Shown piece by piece: positions 17,088 through 25,525 of a DNA stretch of 53,123 bases (its first letter is position 1; each line of letters starts with the position of its first letter). Position numbers and translations under genes: made by a program. The notes beneath the pieces are model-generated. The model searched no databases. It was not told the origin of the DNA and saw only the letters and a list, made by a program, of their open reading frames with translations. The stretch covers positions 1 through 53,123 of the forward strand of contig CAKPKL010000011.1 of assembly GCA_934167485.1 (NCBI GenBank), written 5' to 3'. The stretch comes from an uncultured Bacilli bacterium (GTDB lineage Bacteria; Bacillota_I; Bacilli_A; RF39; UBA660).

Positions 17088-17327
17088 TCATGTATTCTTA
17101 TTTTGTTCTTTTAGTTTCAAAGTGTGACAATTTGTCACGGTTTCATTTCCTTCATTTCTCAACCTTCCCTTTAATACATTCCAATAATGTCTTGGGTTAT
17201 TGCTATCTGTTAATGTGCTTATAATATCAACGGCACTTATAAAATACTTTTATGCTTCTTCATATCAAATGGTTTTAATAGTTTCATTATTAAATACAAT
17301 TTATCTTCTTTCACTTTTTGCCTCCTC
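17088..17327 (-). pseudogene. Decayed BRO-N/antirepressor-type gene
   Basis: AGGAGG at 17326-17321 precedes GTG at 17314, which opens VKEDKLYLIMKLLKPF and stops soon after. In another frame, 17237 to 17088, the reading continues SAVDIISTLTDSNNPRHYW, then NVLKGRLRNEGNETVTNCH, ending at TGA. The pattern (…VDII..LT.S.NPR.YW..LK.RL..EGNETVTNC…) is that of the BRO-N domain of phage-type antirepressors and DinD-like proteins. The helix/strand before SAVDII is missing, so a deletion plus frameshift has broken the gene. The rest of the 16912-17484 gap shows no further intact gene. The piece down to about 17020 may be more of the same remnant. Confidence 0.7.
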
Positions 17328-17362
17328 TACTATTTATTTCTAAATTCAGATATTTTTATAAC

Positions 17363-17440
17363 AAAAAAAGTCATTTTAGAAACTTTATGATGTAATATAA
17401 TTACACCGCAAGTATCTAATTAAATGACTTTTATTTTTTT
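17363..17440. terminator. Long imperfect hairpin downstream of polC
   Basis: Nested arms AAAAGTCATTT / AAATGACTTTT, AGAAACTT / AAGTATCT and GTAAT / ATTAC fold into one hairpin of about 70 bases with T runs on both strands. The minus-strand T run makes it a good polC terminator. The nested symmetry could also be a small palindromic insertion. Confidence 0.55.
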
Positions 17441-17484
17441 AAGCTAATATTACCTATAAATCCTTAAAGATAAAATTACTTTAT

Positions 17485-20400
17485 TTAATCAAATAAGCTT
17501 AATTGATTTGATTCACTCATTCCATCAAATATACCCATAAATTTCATTTTATCTATTAAAGTTCCTGATACCTTAGCTCTATATTGTACCTCTTCTATAC
17601 TTAAGAAAGGTCTTTTTTGTCTTTCATCTACTAAGTTTTTAGCTACTGTATCACCTAATCCATCTATACTAGCAAATGGAGGTATTATAGATTTATCATC
17701 TGCTACTCCCCATACTGTAGCATTACTTGTATTTAAATCTACAGGTAAGAATTTAATACCACGAGCAGTTGCTTCTAAGCATACTTTTAAACTTTCAAGT
17801 TGGCCTAATTCTTTATTTGTAGCTTCAAATCCTTTATTTTGTATTTCTATTATTTTAGATTTAATAGCATCATATCCTTTAATCATAACTTCTACATCTA
17901 CATCTGTTGCTTTTGAAGTAAGCCATGAGGCATAGAAATATACTGGCATATGTACTTTATACCAAGCTATTCTAAATGCACTTATAACATATGCAGCGGC
18001 ATGAGCCTTAGGGAACATGTATTTAATTTTTCCGCAAGAATCTATAAACCATTTTTCAATTCCTGCATCTTCCATTGTTTTTTTATGTGTAGCCCAAGTT
18101 TCTGGATCTTTAGATGCTCTTCCCTTACGAACAAATTCCATTATTTTAAATGCTTTAATAGGCGCTACACCCTTATACATTAAATATACCATTATATCGT
18201 CACGACATCCAATAACCTCTTTAAATGGTACTACTTTATTTTTTATTAATTCCTGAGCATTTCCCAACCAAACATCAGTACCATGTGATAATCCTGAAAT
18301 TTTAATAAGTTCGGCAAATGTAGTTGGTTTTGTTTCAGCTACCATTCCAATTGTAAAGTTAGTACCAAATTCTGGTATACCTAATGTACCTGTTTGACAC
18401 ATAATTTGTTCATTGGTAACACCAAGTGCCTTTGTGCTTGTAAATATACTCATTGTATCTTTATCATCTAATGGTACTTTTAATATGTCTGTTCCTGTTA
18501 AATCCTGTATCATACGTAATTGTGTTGGATCTGAATGTCCTAATATATCTAGTTTTAATAAATCTTGATCTATTGCATGGTAATCAAAATGTGTTGTTCT
18601 CCATGCACTTGTTGGATCCTCTGCTGGAAATTGAAAAGGAGTAAAATCTGAAACATCCATATAATCTGGTACTACTACTATACCTCCTGGATGTTGACCT
18701 GTCGTTCTTTTAACACCTGTACAACCTATAGCAAGTCTTTCTATCTCTGCAGAACGCATTACTATATTTTTATCTTCACAATATCCCTTTACAAATCCAA
18801 ATGCTGTTTTTTCTGCTACTGTACCAATAGTACCTGCTCTATAAACATTATCAACACCAAATAATACTTTTGTATATTCATGTGCAGATGCTTGATTCAA
18901 ATCTGAAAAATTAAGGTCTATATCTGGTACTTTATCTGCATTAAATCCAAGGAAAGTAGCAAATGGCATATCTTGACCATCTTTATACATTTCACTTCCA
19001 CAGTTTGGACAAGTTTTATCTGGCAAATCAAATCCACTTGAATATTCTGCACCTAAATCTTTACCAAAATCATCTTTAAATATACTAGTCTTACATTTTA
19101 GACATCTATAATGAGCAGGTAATGGATTTACTTCAGTTATTCCCATCATTGTAGCTACAAATGATGATCCTACGGAACCACGAGAACCTACTAAATAGCC
19201 ATCATCATTAGAGTGTTTAACAAGTCTTTGGGCAATTAGATATATAGGATCAAATCCTCCTCCTATTATTCCTCCCAATTCTTTCTTTAATTTTTTCTCT
19301 AATGAAGCATCTGTTAACTCACCATCTTCTTCACTCCAATTTTTCTTTAAGTGTGTGCATAACATTGATTTTACAGAATCAAATCCCTCTAATATAACTT
19401 TATGCACACTTTTAAAAGTTTCTTCTTCTTGAACTTCTATGGATGCTTGTGGATAACTTTCTTTTACATTGCTATTGCAGCACTTATACACAATATCTCC
19501 ATATAATTCTTTAGCAATTCTCTCTTCTATGTTAAATGGCAACTTTTCCCCATACCAGTCTGAAGCTTTTTCATAAACTAAATCAGTAACTACGCGTGGA
19601 CAATCTAGATAACTTTTACCATCATCACTCTTTACACGTGGAGAGAATGGTATTCCACCCGTATCAATAATTACTTCTATTTCATCTACCATATCTAATA
19701 CTTTATTAGTATTTTCAACAACTATTTCATAAGATAGATCATCACCTAAAAATTCAAAATCTTCTAACATTTCACGTGTTGTACGAAAATGTTGTGAAGG
19801 TATTTTAGTTATACTCGATTTAGCAAGAGGATGTCTACCTCCACCAGGCACTTTTTGATTTACTATGATTTCCCTATAAATTTTATCTTCACGTGTAAAA
19901 TGATGTACATCTCCAGTCGCAACTATTATTTTTCCAGCGGATTTTGTAGCTTCTACAATTTTTTTAATATGATTTTGAATTTCAAATTCATTTTTAAAAT
20001 CACTTGTTTGTATTAAATGGCCATAAACTTCTGGAGGTTGAACTTCAACATAATCATAAAAATTAATAATATTAATTAATTCCTGACCTTCCTTACTACG
20101 AGATTCCAAAAACACTTCAGATTCGTAGCAACCGCTACCTATAAGTAATCCTTCTCGTAATTCTTCTAATTTACTTCTAAGTATTCTAGGTGTCTTATAT
20201 AGATATGTTGTATTAGCTAGGGAAATTATTTTAAATAAATTCTTTAAACCTGTTTTATTCATAGCTATTGCATTGAAATGATATGTTCGACCAAATTTAT
20301 GAATTTCTGCTTTTGATATTAATTTATCTAAATCTTTTAATGTTTTAAAATTTTGAGATTTCATCTTTTGCATCATACGATGAAAAACTAAAGCTGTTCC

Positions 20401-22266
20401 TTCAGCATCGTAATCTGCTCTATGGTGTGCATCCTCTTCCCAAGGAACATTATATCTTTTTACAAGAGCAGACAAACTATGTCTAGCAAATCCTTGATCA
20501 AGTGCACGAGATAGCTCTAATGTATCAACAACAGTATAATTAAAATCACCTAAATTATATTTTTTCATAGCACTTGTAATAAATGAAATATCAAATTTAG
20601 CATTATGAGCAACAAGTGGTAAATCTCCAACCCAATCAAGAAATTTTTTAGTAACAGTCTCTTCATTATCCTTACCTTTAACCATATCATCTGTAATGCA
20701 AGTAAGTTCTGTTATTTTATCTGGTATATGTCTTCCAGGATCTATCAATTCATCAAATCTGTCAATTATGTTACCTTCTTTTATTTTAACCGCACCTATC
20801 TCAATCATTTGATCTGAACCCGCAGCATTAAATCCTGTTGTCTCAGTATCGAATACTACATATGTAGATTCTAATAATGGTATATCTTTAGGTCTTACAA
20901 CAATATTTACAGTATCATCAACGAGTGTTAACTCTGTCCCATACAATCCCTTAAATATTGGTGGATTTTCTATATTTTTTTTGACACTTTCTATTTCACT
21001 TTGTAACTCTTTATTATTTTCATCATTTTTTAATTTTTCTTCTAGTTCTTCTAGTTTTGCCTTAAGACCTTTTCTAATACCTTTATTATGAGAATTAATA
21101 ATTCCATAAGCTATTGGAAAAGCTTGACAACCATTATGATCGGTTATTGCAACGCCTCTATATCCCATATCAATTGTTCTACTTATAAGTTCGCAAGTAT
21201 GTTTACCAAGATCTAGCTTAGTTACTCCATCCATTTGACTCATCATAGTATGAGCATGAAGTTCTACTCTCTTAACAGGAGCATCATCAATTATTTTAAC
21301 CTCTTCATGCTTACTAATATTTATATCTAATATACTTAATACATCTTCATTTGAATATTTATCTTCTTTTATTGAACCTCTAAATTTATACCATTTACCT
21401 GGTTTTAATAGTTTAGACAATCTATTTGTCTCCTCTTCACCATTTACAAATATTTTAGCATATATACTATCAGTTCTATCCGTAATCTTTAAAGTAAAAA
21501 TTCTTAAATCAGTTCTTGTCTCTCTAATATCTATACCAAATATTTCAGCTTCTAATGTAATAAGGGGAGTCTTACCTACTATAGTATCCATTCTAGATAC
21601 TTCAGTATCTATTATTCTTCCAAGAACTGCATCTGGGTCATTTACTGTCTCTATTCTTTTTGGAGTATAATTTTTCTTCCAAGCAGGTTTATTTTCTTCT
21701 ACTGCTGGTTCCTGTTTTAATATAGATACATCTACATTAGTTCCATCAATTTTACTATTTTCTATTTCCTCTTGTATTTTTAAAGATTCTTCTTCATCAA
21801 CAAAAATTTCTATATTTAAATTGCCAAATCCAATCCTATTAAAATACTCTTCGATTTTCAATTTGTATTCTTCTAATTTTTTTAATTCAGCTACATTATC
21901 TACAGATATTTTTAATATATTATCCACATATTCTACTTTGTTATCTATAAACATGCTTAACATTGAACTTTCTTTACTTAAAATATTAATTATCTCTTTA
22001 AAATAATCAACAATTATATCATAATTTTTATTGTTTACATTGAATACTACATTAATACTATCTATATTAGGAAAAGATTTTTTTAATTTTGAAGTAAATT
22101 CTAAATAATTTTCAATATTTAACATTTCATTAATCTCTATATAAAAACAATAATTTGTTTTTTCTAGATTACCTACTATTTTTGTTAATTTAGCACTTTC
22201 CAAAGAATTTTTACATTCTTCTGTTAGATTTAATTTTTCTATTAATGTCAACATTTTAGAATCCAT
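17485..22266 (-). CDS. polC: DNA polymerase III alpha subunit, PolC type
   Basis: Replicative polymerase of low-GC Gram-positives. Start at 22266 (MDSKMLTLIEK) follows GGTGGT. About 1593 residues against 1437 in B. subtilis. Order seen: N-terminal domain, OB fold, PHP domain (RVELHAHTMMSQMDG), DnaQ-type exonuclease inserted in PHP (VFDTETTGF ... HNAKFDISF ... HRADYDAEGT), zinc-binding segment with CLKC and CPNC, palm/fingers (PDIDLNFS), and the C-terminal clamp-binding motif QLSLFD at the end. The extra length includes a charged coiled-coil insertion of about 45 residues in PHP just before the exonuclease (KLEELEEKLKNDENNKE). Monocistronic. Confidence 0.97.
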   Translation of the reverse strand: MDSKMLTLIEKLNLTEECKNSLESAKLTKIVGNLEKTNYCFYIEINEMLNIENYLEFTSKLKKSFPNIDSINVVFNVNNKNYDIIVDYFKEIINILSKESSMLSMFIDNKVEYVDNILKISVDNVAELKKLEEYKLKIEEYFNRIGFGNLNIEIFVDEEESLKIQEEIENSKIDGTNVDVSILKQEPAVEENKPAWKKNYTPKRIETVNDPDAVLGRIIDTEVSRMDTIVGKTPLITLEAEIFGIDIRETRTDLRIFTLKITDRTDSIYAKIFVNGEEETNRLSKLLKPGKWYKFRGSIKEDKYSNEDVLSILDINISKHEEVKIIDDAPVKRVELHAHTMMSQMDGVTKLDLGKHTCELISRTIDMGYRGVAITDHNGCQAFPIAYGIINSHNKGIRKGLKAKLEELEEKLKNDENNKELQSEIESVKKNIENPPIFKGLYGTELTLVDDTVNIVVRPKDIPLLESTYVVFDTETTGFNAAGSDQMIEIGAVKIKEGNIIDRFDELIDPGRHIPDKITELTCITDDMVKGKDNEETVTKKFLDWVGDLPLVAHNAKFDISFITSAMKKYNLGDFNYTVVDTLELSRALDQGFARHSLSALVKRYNVPWEEDAHHRADYDAEGTALVFHRMMQKMKSQNFKTLKDLDKLISKAEIHKFGRTYHFNAIAMNKTGLKNLFKIISLANTTYLYKTPRILRSKLEELREGLLIGSGCYESEVFLESRSKEGQELINIINFYDYVEVQPPEVYGHLIQTSDFKNEFEIQNHIKKIVEATKSAGKIIVATGDVHHFTREDKIYREIIVNQKVPGGGRHPLAKSSITKIPSQHFRTTREMLEDFEFLGDDLSYEIVVENTNKVLDMVDEIEVIIDTGGIPFSPRVKSDDGKSYLDCPRVVTDLVYEKASDWYGEKLPFNIEERIAKELYGDIVYKCCNSNVKESYPQASIEVQEEETFKSVHKVILEGFDSVKSMLCTHLKKNWSEEDGELTDASLEKKLKKELGGIIGGGFDPIYLIAQRLVKHSNDDGYLVGSRGSVGSSFVATMMGITEVNPLPAHYRCLKCKTSIFKDDFGKDLGAEYSSGFDLPDKTCPNCGSEMYKDGQDMPFATFLGFNADKVPDIDLNFSDLNQASAHEYTKVLFGVDNVYRAGTIGTVAEKTAFGFVKGYCEDKNIVMRSAEIERLAIGCTGVKRTTGQHPGGIVVVPDYMDVSDFTPFQFPAEDPTSAWRTTHFDYHAIDQDLLKLDILGHSDPTQLRMIQDLTGTDILKVPLDDKDTMSIFTSTKALGVTNEQIMCQTGTLGIPEFGTNFTIGMVAETKPTTFAELIKISGLSHGTDVWLGNAQELIKNKVVPFKEVIGCRDDIMVYLMYKGVAPIKAFKIMEFVRKGRASKDPETWATHKKTMEDAGIEKWFIDSCGKIKYMFPKAHAAAYVISAFRIAWYKVHMPVYFYASWLTSKATDVDVEVMIKGYDAIKSKIIEIQNKGFEATNKELGQLESLKVCLEATARGIKFLPVDLNTSNATVWGVADDKSIIPPFASIDGLGDTVAKNLVDERQKRPFLSIEEVQYRAKVSGTLIDKMKFMGIFDGMSESNQLSLFD

Positions 22267-22320
22267 ACTACCACCTAATATATAGTATATCAAAAAACAA
22301 AATTATTTTAAAGAAATAAC

Positions 22321-22352
22321 AAAAAAATAATCAAAGTTTTACCTTTGATTAT
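22321..22352 (-). terminator. Terminator after the coiled-coil gene
   Basis: ATAATCAAAG / CTTTGATTAT perfect 10-bp stem with a TTTTTTT tail on the minus strand, overlapping the stop of the gene at 22349 and lying just upstream of polC. Confidence 0.75.
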
Positions 22353-24025
22353 CTTCTTATTAATTTAAAGTCATCATCTATTACATAATCACTACTTGAA
22401 TAAACATCTTGGAATGAACGATTTTCTTCTTTTATAGGTGCCTTAGTCACACTATTTTTAATTTTAGTAGCGAAATCTTTTAACCAAGTAAATTTTTTAC
22501 TTTCAAATAATTCATTTAAATTTCTTATTAATTCATTTCTAGAAATATACTGTCCTTGTTTAGCTTCTCCACGTACTTCACCAAGAGCTTTTGAAGTTAC
22601 AGTAGTTTGTTCCCTACCTCTAATTGCTAATTTTGAAGCAACTTTTTTACCAAGATGAAGTATACTGCTACTATTTAAAGCCTTTTTAAATCTCTCTACA
22701 TTAGTTATACGTAATTTATCATTTCTTTCTTTAACGACATAAGTTTTACCTTTTGATTTATTAATATATTTATCTAATGCATTCTCAAAATCATCTGAAT
22801 TTACATACTCACCATTTGGTAAAGCCATAGAACCAACATCAACAGAACCTTTAATTTCATTATTTATTCCAATATATCTTTCAGTTTCTTTTAAATCACC
22901 TTTACTATCATGTAAAGTTATAGTATCCGTAGATTCTATTGTTTTCATAACATCATTATATATTAGTTTAACTAAATCTGCTCTAGTATCAACTTCTATT
23001 TTATTGCCTTTTTCTACATAGTTTGGTTCAGTAACTGAATCTGCATTATAAGCAACATCTGTTGCGTCATAATTGAAGCTTCTTAATTGTGGAATTGGTC
23101 CTTCAATAGTTTGAGAATTTTCTGGAACTGTAAAATTATCAACAGTTTCATTTTTTTCTTGTTGTTCTAATTCTTGCAAAATTTCTTTTTCTTGAGGTGT
23201 AATAGCTGTCATAACTACTCTAATTTCTTCTTCAGTCAATTCTGTTTCTAATAAATATTGTTTTAATTGGTTTAAGTTTGCTTTTAAACTATTCATTTTA
23301 TCTGAAGAATCTGAACTTTTTTGATATAAAGCCTTCCATTCTGAAGCATTAATTGGAGTATGATTTTCATCATAAATATATTTGAATTGAGATAATTCTA
23401 GCATTATACTATCAAAATTTAATTTTTCTTTTGAAATAGCAAATTCTAATTCTTTTTGTTTAGCTATAAGTTTCTTTCTAATATCTTCTTTGATATCAAC
23501 AGTCTTTCTTATGTAAGCTCTACTACGAAAATCTGTTTTTGATGAAACAACCGCTTTTTGTTTCATTGAATCTAATTCTTCTTCAGATCTTCTAGATAGA
23601 TTTCTAATTTGACCTTCTAAATCTTTTTGTCTATCAGCATTAACTTTTTCCAAATCAGCTATTTGTTTCTCTAATTCTTCTTCTTTTTGTTTATATGCTG
23701 ACTCTAAATCTTTTCTTATTGTAGCTACATGACCTGCATAAAAAGCATCCTTAGAGCCATTAATAAATTCCTCTATTTCTTTTTCTTTTCTATCTTTTAA
23801 ATTATTTAATCTTAATTCTAATGCCTTTTTATCAGCTATAGCATTAGCTCTCAATTCATCTAATTTTGCTTCTAAAGTTTTCTTTACTAATAATCTTTCT
23901 TCTCTTAATTTTGATAAATTTTGATCTATATTAGAACTTTCGTTTTCTATAGATTTTGGATCATTTTTCATGTATTCTTTTATATCAAAATAAGGTTTCA
24001 TTATTTGTTCAATTTCATTTTCCAT
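22349..24025 (-). CDS. Large coiled-coil protein of unknown function
   Basis: 558 residues, no membrane segment and no recognised catalytic motif. Residues about 25-215 are strongly heptad-like (LEKQIADLEKVNADRQKDLE). A middle region (about 290-400) is polar and low in helix. The C-terminal half has a basic segment with GKKVASKLAIRGREQTTVTS and ends in an acidic tail (YVIDDDFKLIRR). It could be a cytoskeletal, division or spore structural protein, but no family was recognised. It lies 24 bases after a small gene and a pseudopilin gene on the same strand, so these three are probably one transcript. Confidence 0.6.
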   Translation of the reverse strand: MENEIEQIMKPYFDIKEYMKNDPKSIENESSNIDQNLSKLREERLLVKKTLEAKLDELRANAIADKKALELRLNNLKDRKEKEIEEFINGSKDAFYAGHVATIRKDLESAYKQKEEELEKQIADLEKVNADRQKDLEGQIRNLSRRSEEELDSMKQKAVVSSKTDFRSRAYIRKTVDIKEDIRKKLIAKQKELEFAISKEKLNFDSIMLELSQFKYIYDENHTPINASEWKALYQKSSDSSDKMNSLKANLNQLKQYLLETELTEEEIRVVMTAITPQEKEILQELEQQEKNETVDNFTVPENSQTIEGPIPQLRSFNYDATDVAYNADSVTEPNYVEKGNKIEVDTRADLVKLIYNDVMKTIESTDTITLHDSKGDLKETERYIGINNEIKGSVDVGSMALPNGEYVNSDDFENALDKYINKSKGKTYVVKERNDKLRITNVERFKKALNSSSILHLGKKVASKLAIRGREQTTVTSKALGEVRGEAKQGQYISRNELIRNLNELFESKKFTWLKDFATKIKNSVTKAPIKEENRSFQDVYSSSDYVIDDDFKLIRR

Positions 24026-24049
24026 ACATTAACCTCCAAACAAATACAA

Positions 24050-24292
24050 CTATTTTTCTTCTCTTTCCATTTGTGAAGAAAATTGACTTAAAATATATTC
24101 TAATTCATCATTATCTTTTATTTCATCTAAAACTATTTCACCATTAACAATTTTTTCAGTAACAATTAAGATTTCTAATGGTTTAGAAGTAGTAATTAAA
24201 AACACATAATTTACATTGTGCAAATTTATTTTATTTATTACTACATATTCTTTACTATCATCTAATGTTACTATTTCACCTATTTCTACCAT
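24050..24292 (-). CDS. Small hypothetical protein, DUF1292-like
   Basis: 80 residues with a beta-rich pattern: IGEIVTLDDSKEYVVINKI, then VNYVFLITTSKP, and an acidic end with LEYILSQF. The layout (a 'value plus text' pair of strands, then an acidic tail) resembles DUF1292-type proteins, but sequence similarity is faint. It sits 9 bases after the pseudopilin gene and 24 bases before the coiled-coil gene, probably in one operon. Confidence 0.55.
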   Translation of the reverse strand: MVEIGEIVTLDDSKEYVVINKINLHNVNYVFLITTSKPLEILIVTEKIVNGEIVLDEIKDNDELEYILSQFSSQMEREEK

Positions 24293-24301
24293 ATTCCCAT
24301 C

Positions 24302-24664
24302 CTATTCTTCTTTATAATTACAATCAAGTCCTTCTAAAGTTACTTTGTATTCTAAGACATCTTTATCTACATTTTTATTTGTATTAGGATTTATTGTATT
24401 TTTATCTACATTACCATATAATATTAATTCACTAATATTGATATTTATAACACTATCAATATTGTTTAATTCATCATAATCACCCATATGTGAATAAATA
24501 TAGGTCTCTCCTGCTTTACATAAGTTTTCTACCATTACATTATATTCCTTTTCTTTATCAACTCTAGTTGTATTTAACAAAGCTGGAAAGGTAAGTAGAA
24601 AAATTGCAGCTAAAACCAATACTATTCCTGTAAGTTCTATAAGTGTAAAACCACGATTATTCAT
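24302..24664 (-). CDS. Type IV pilin-like protein (pseudopilin)
   Basis: 120 residues. N-terminus MNNRGFTLIELTGIVLVLAA has the prepilin peptidase site G/FTLIEL with Glu at +5 and the following hydrophobic alpha-1 segment (about 6-28). The rest is a short globular domain with two Cys (LCKAGETY and LDCNY) near the two ends, possibly a disulfide. No pilus assembly ATPase or peptidase gene is in the window, so the machine it belongs to lies elsewhere. Confidence 0.8.
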   Translation of the reverse strand: MNNRGFTLIELTGIVLVLAAIFLLTFPALLNTTRVDKEKEYNVMVENLCKAGETYIYSHMGDYDELNNIDSVININISELILYGNVDKNTINPNTNKNVDKDVLEYKVTLEGLDCNYKEE

Positions 24665-24724
24665 ATCATCACCCTACACTTTAATTCTAACACAAAATTT
24701 CATTTTATTCAATATAAAATATTA

Positions 24725-25282
24725 CTATGCACGAGATGCATATTTGCCATCTGCAGTATAAACTGAGATAACCTCATCTTGTTCTATGAATAATGGAACT
24801 CTTACAACTAATCCAGTTTCTAATGTTGCATCTTTAGTTGCATTATTAGTAGTATTTCCTTTTACAGCTGGTTCAGTTTTAACAACTTTTAAATCTACTT
24901 GAGCTGGTAAGATTATTCCTAATAATTCACCTTCATAAAAAGATAATAATACATCTAAGCCTTCTTTTAAATAATTTACATTATCTCCTAATTGAGCTTT
25001 AGTTAATTCTATTTGTTCATATGTTTCCATATTCATAAAATTATAAGAATCTCCATTAGCATATAAAAATTGCATTCCTACTTTTTCAACCATTGCCTTT
25101 TCAAGTTTTACACCTGAATTAAATCTTTTTTCAACGATTGAACCTGTTCTTAAGTTTTTTAATTTTACTTGAACAAATGCAGCACCCTTACCAGGTTTTA
25201 CATGTGAAAACTCAAGTACTGTATAAATATTATCTTCAAAAAGTATTGTCATACCATTTTTAATATCATTAACATTAAACAT
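24725..25282 (-). CDS. efp: Translation elongation factor P
   Basis: Relieves ribosome stalling at polyproline. 185 residues, three beta-barrel domains. The modifiable loop HVKPGKGAAFV with Lys at about residue 32 is intact, and the C-terminal domain carries the conserved VRVPLFIEQDE-type segment and DGKYASRA ending. Follows rpmG and the class B PBP gene on the same strand. AGGAGG before the start. Confidence 0.96.
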   Translation of the reverse strand: MFNVNDIKNGMTILFEDNIYTVLEFSHVKPGKGAAFVQVKLKNLRTGSIVEKRFNSGVKLEKAMVEKVGMQFLYANGDSYNFMNMETYEQIELTKAQLGDNVNYLKEGLDVLLSFYEGELLGIILPAQVDLKVVKTEPAVKGNTTNNATKDATLETGLVVRVPLFIEQDEVISVYTADGKYASRA

Positions 25283-25314
25283 TATATTCCTCCTCCCTAT
25301 AAATAAAGTTTAAA

Positions 25315-25482
25315 TTATTTAGCTTCTTTATGAAGAGTTGTTTTTTTACATTTATCACAAAACTTATTTAATTCTAAACGTTCTGTAGTATTTCTTTTAT
25401 TTTTTTCAGTACGATAATTTTCTCCACTACATTCAGTACATTTTAGAGTTACTCTTTGTCTTGCTTCTCCTTTTTTTGCCAT
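25315..25482 (-). CDS. rpmG: 50S ribosomal protein L33
   Basis: 55 residues starting MAKKGEARQRVTLKC at 25482 with GGAGGAG upstream. A longer in-frame start is not needed. Carries two zinc-binding CxxC pairs (CTEC and CDKC), the zinc-type L33. Lies 27 bases upstream of the efp ribosome-binding region, between the PBP gene and efp. Confidence 0.95.
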   Translation of the reverse strand: MAKKGEARQRVTLKCTECSGENYRTEKNKRNTTERLELNKFCDKCKKTTLHKEAK

Positions 25483-25525
25483 AGTTTCTCCTCCTTTTTT
25501 CAATATTCCAATATATTATAACAAA

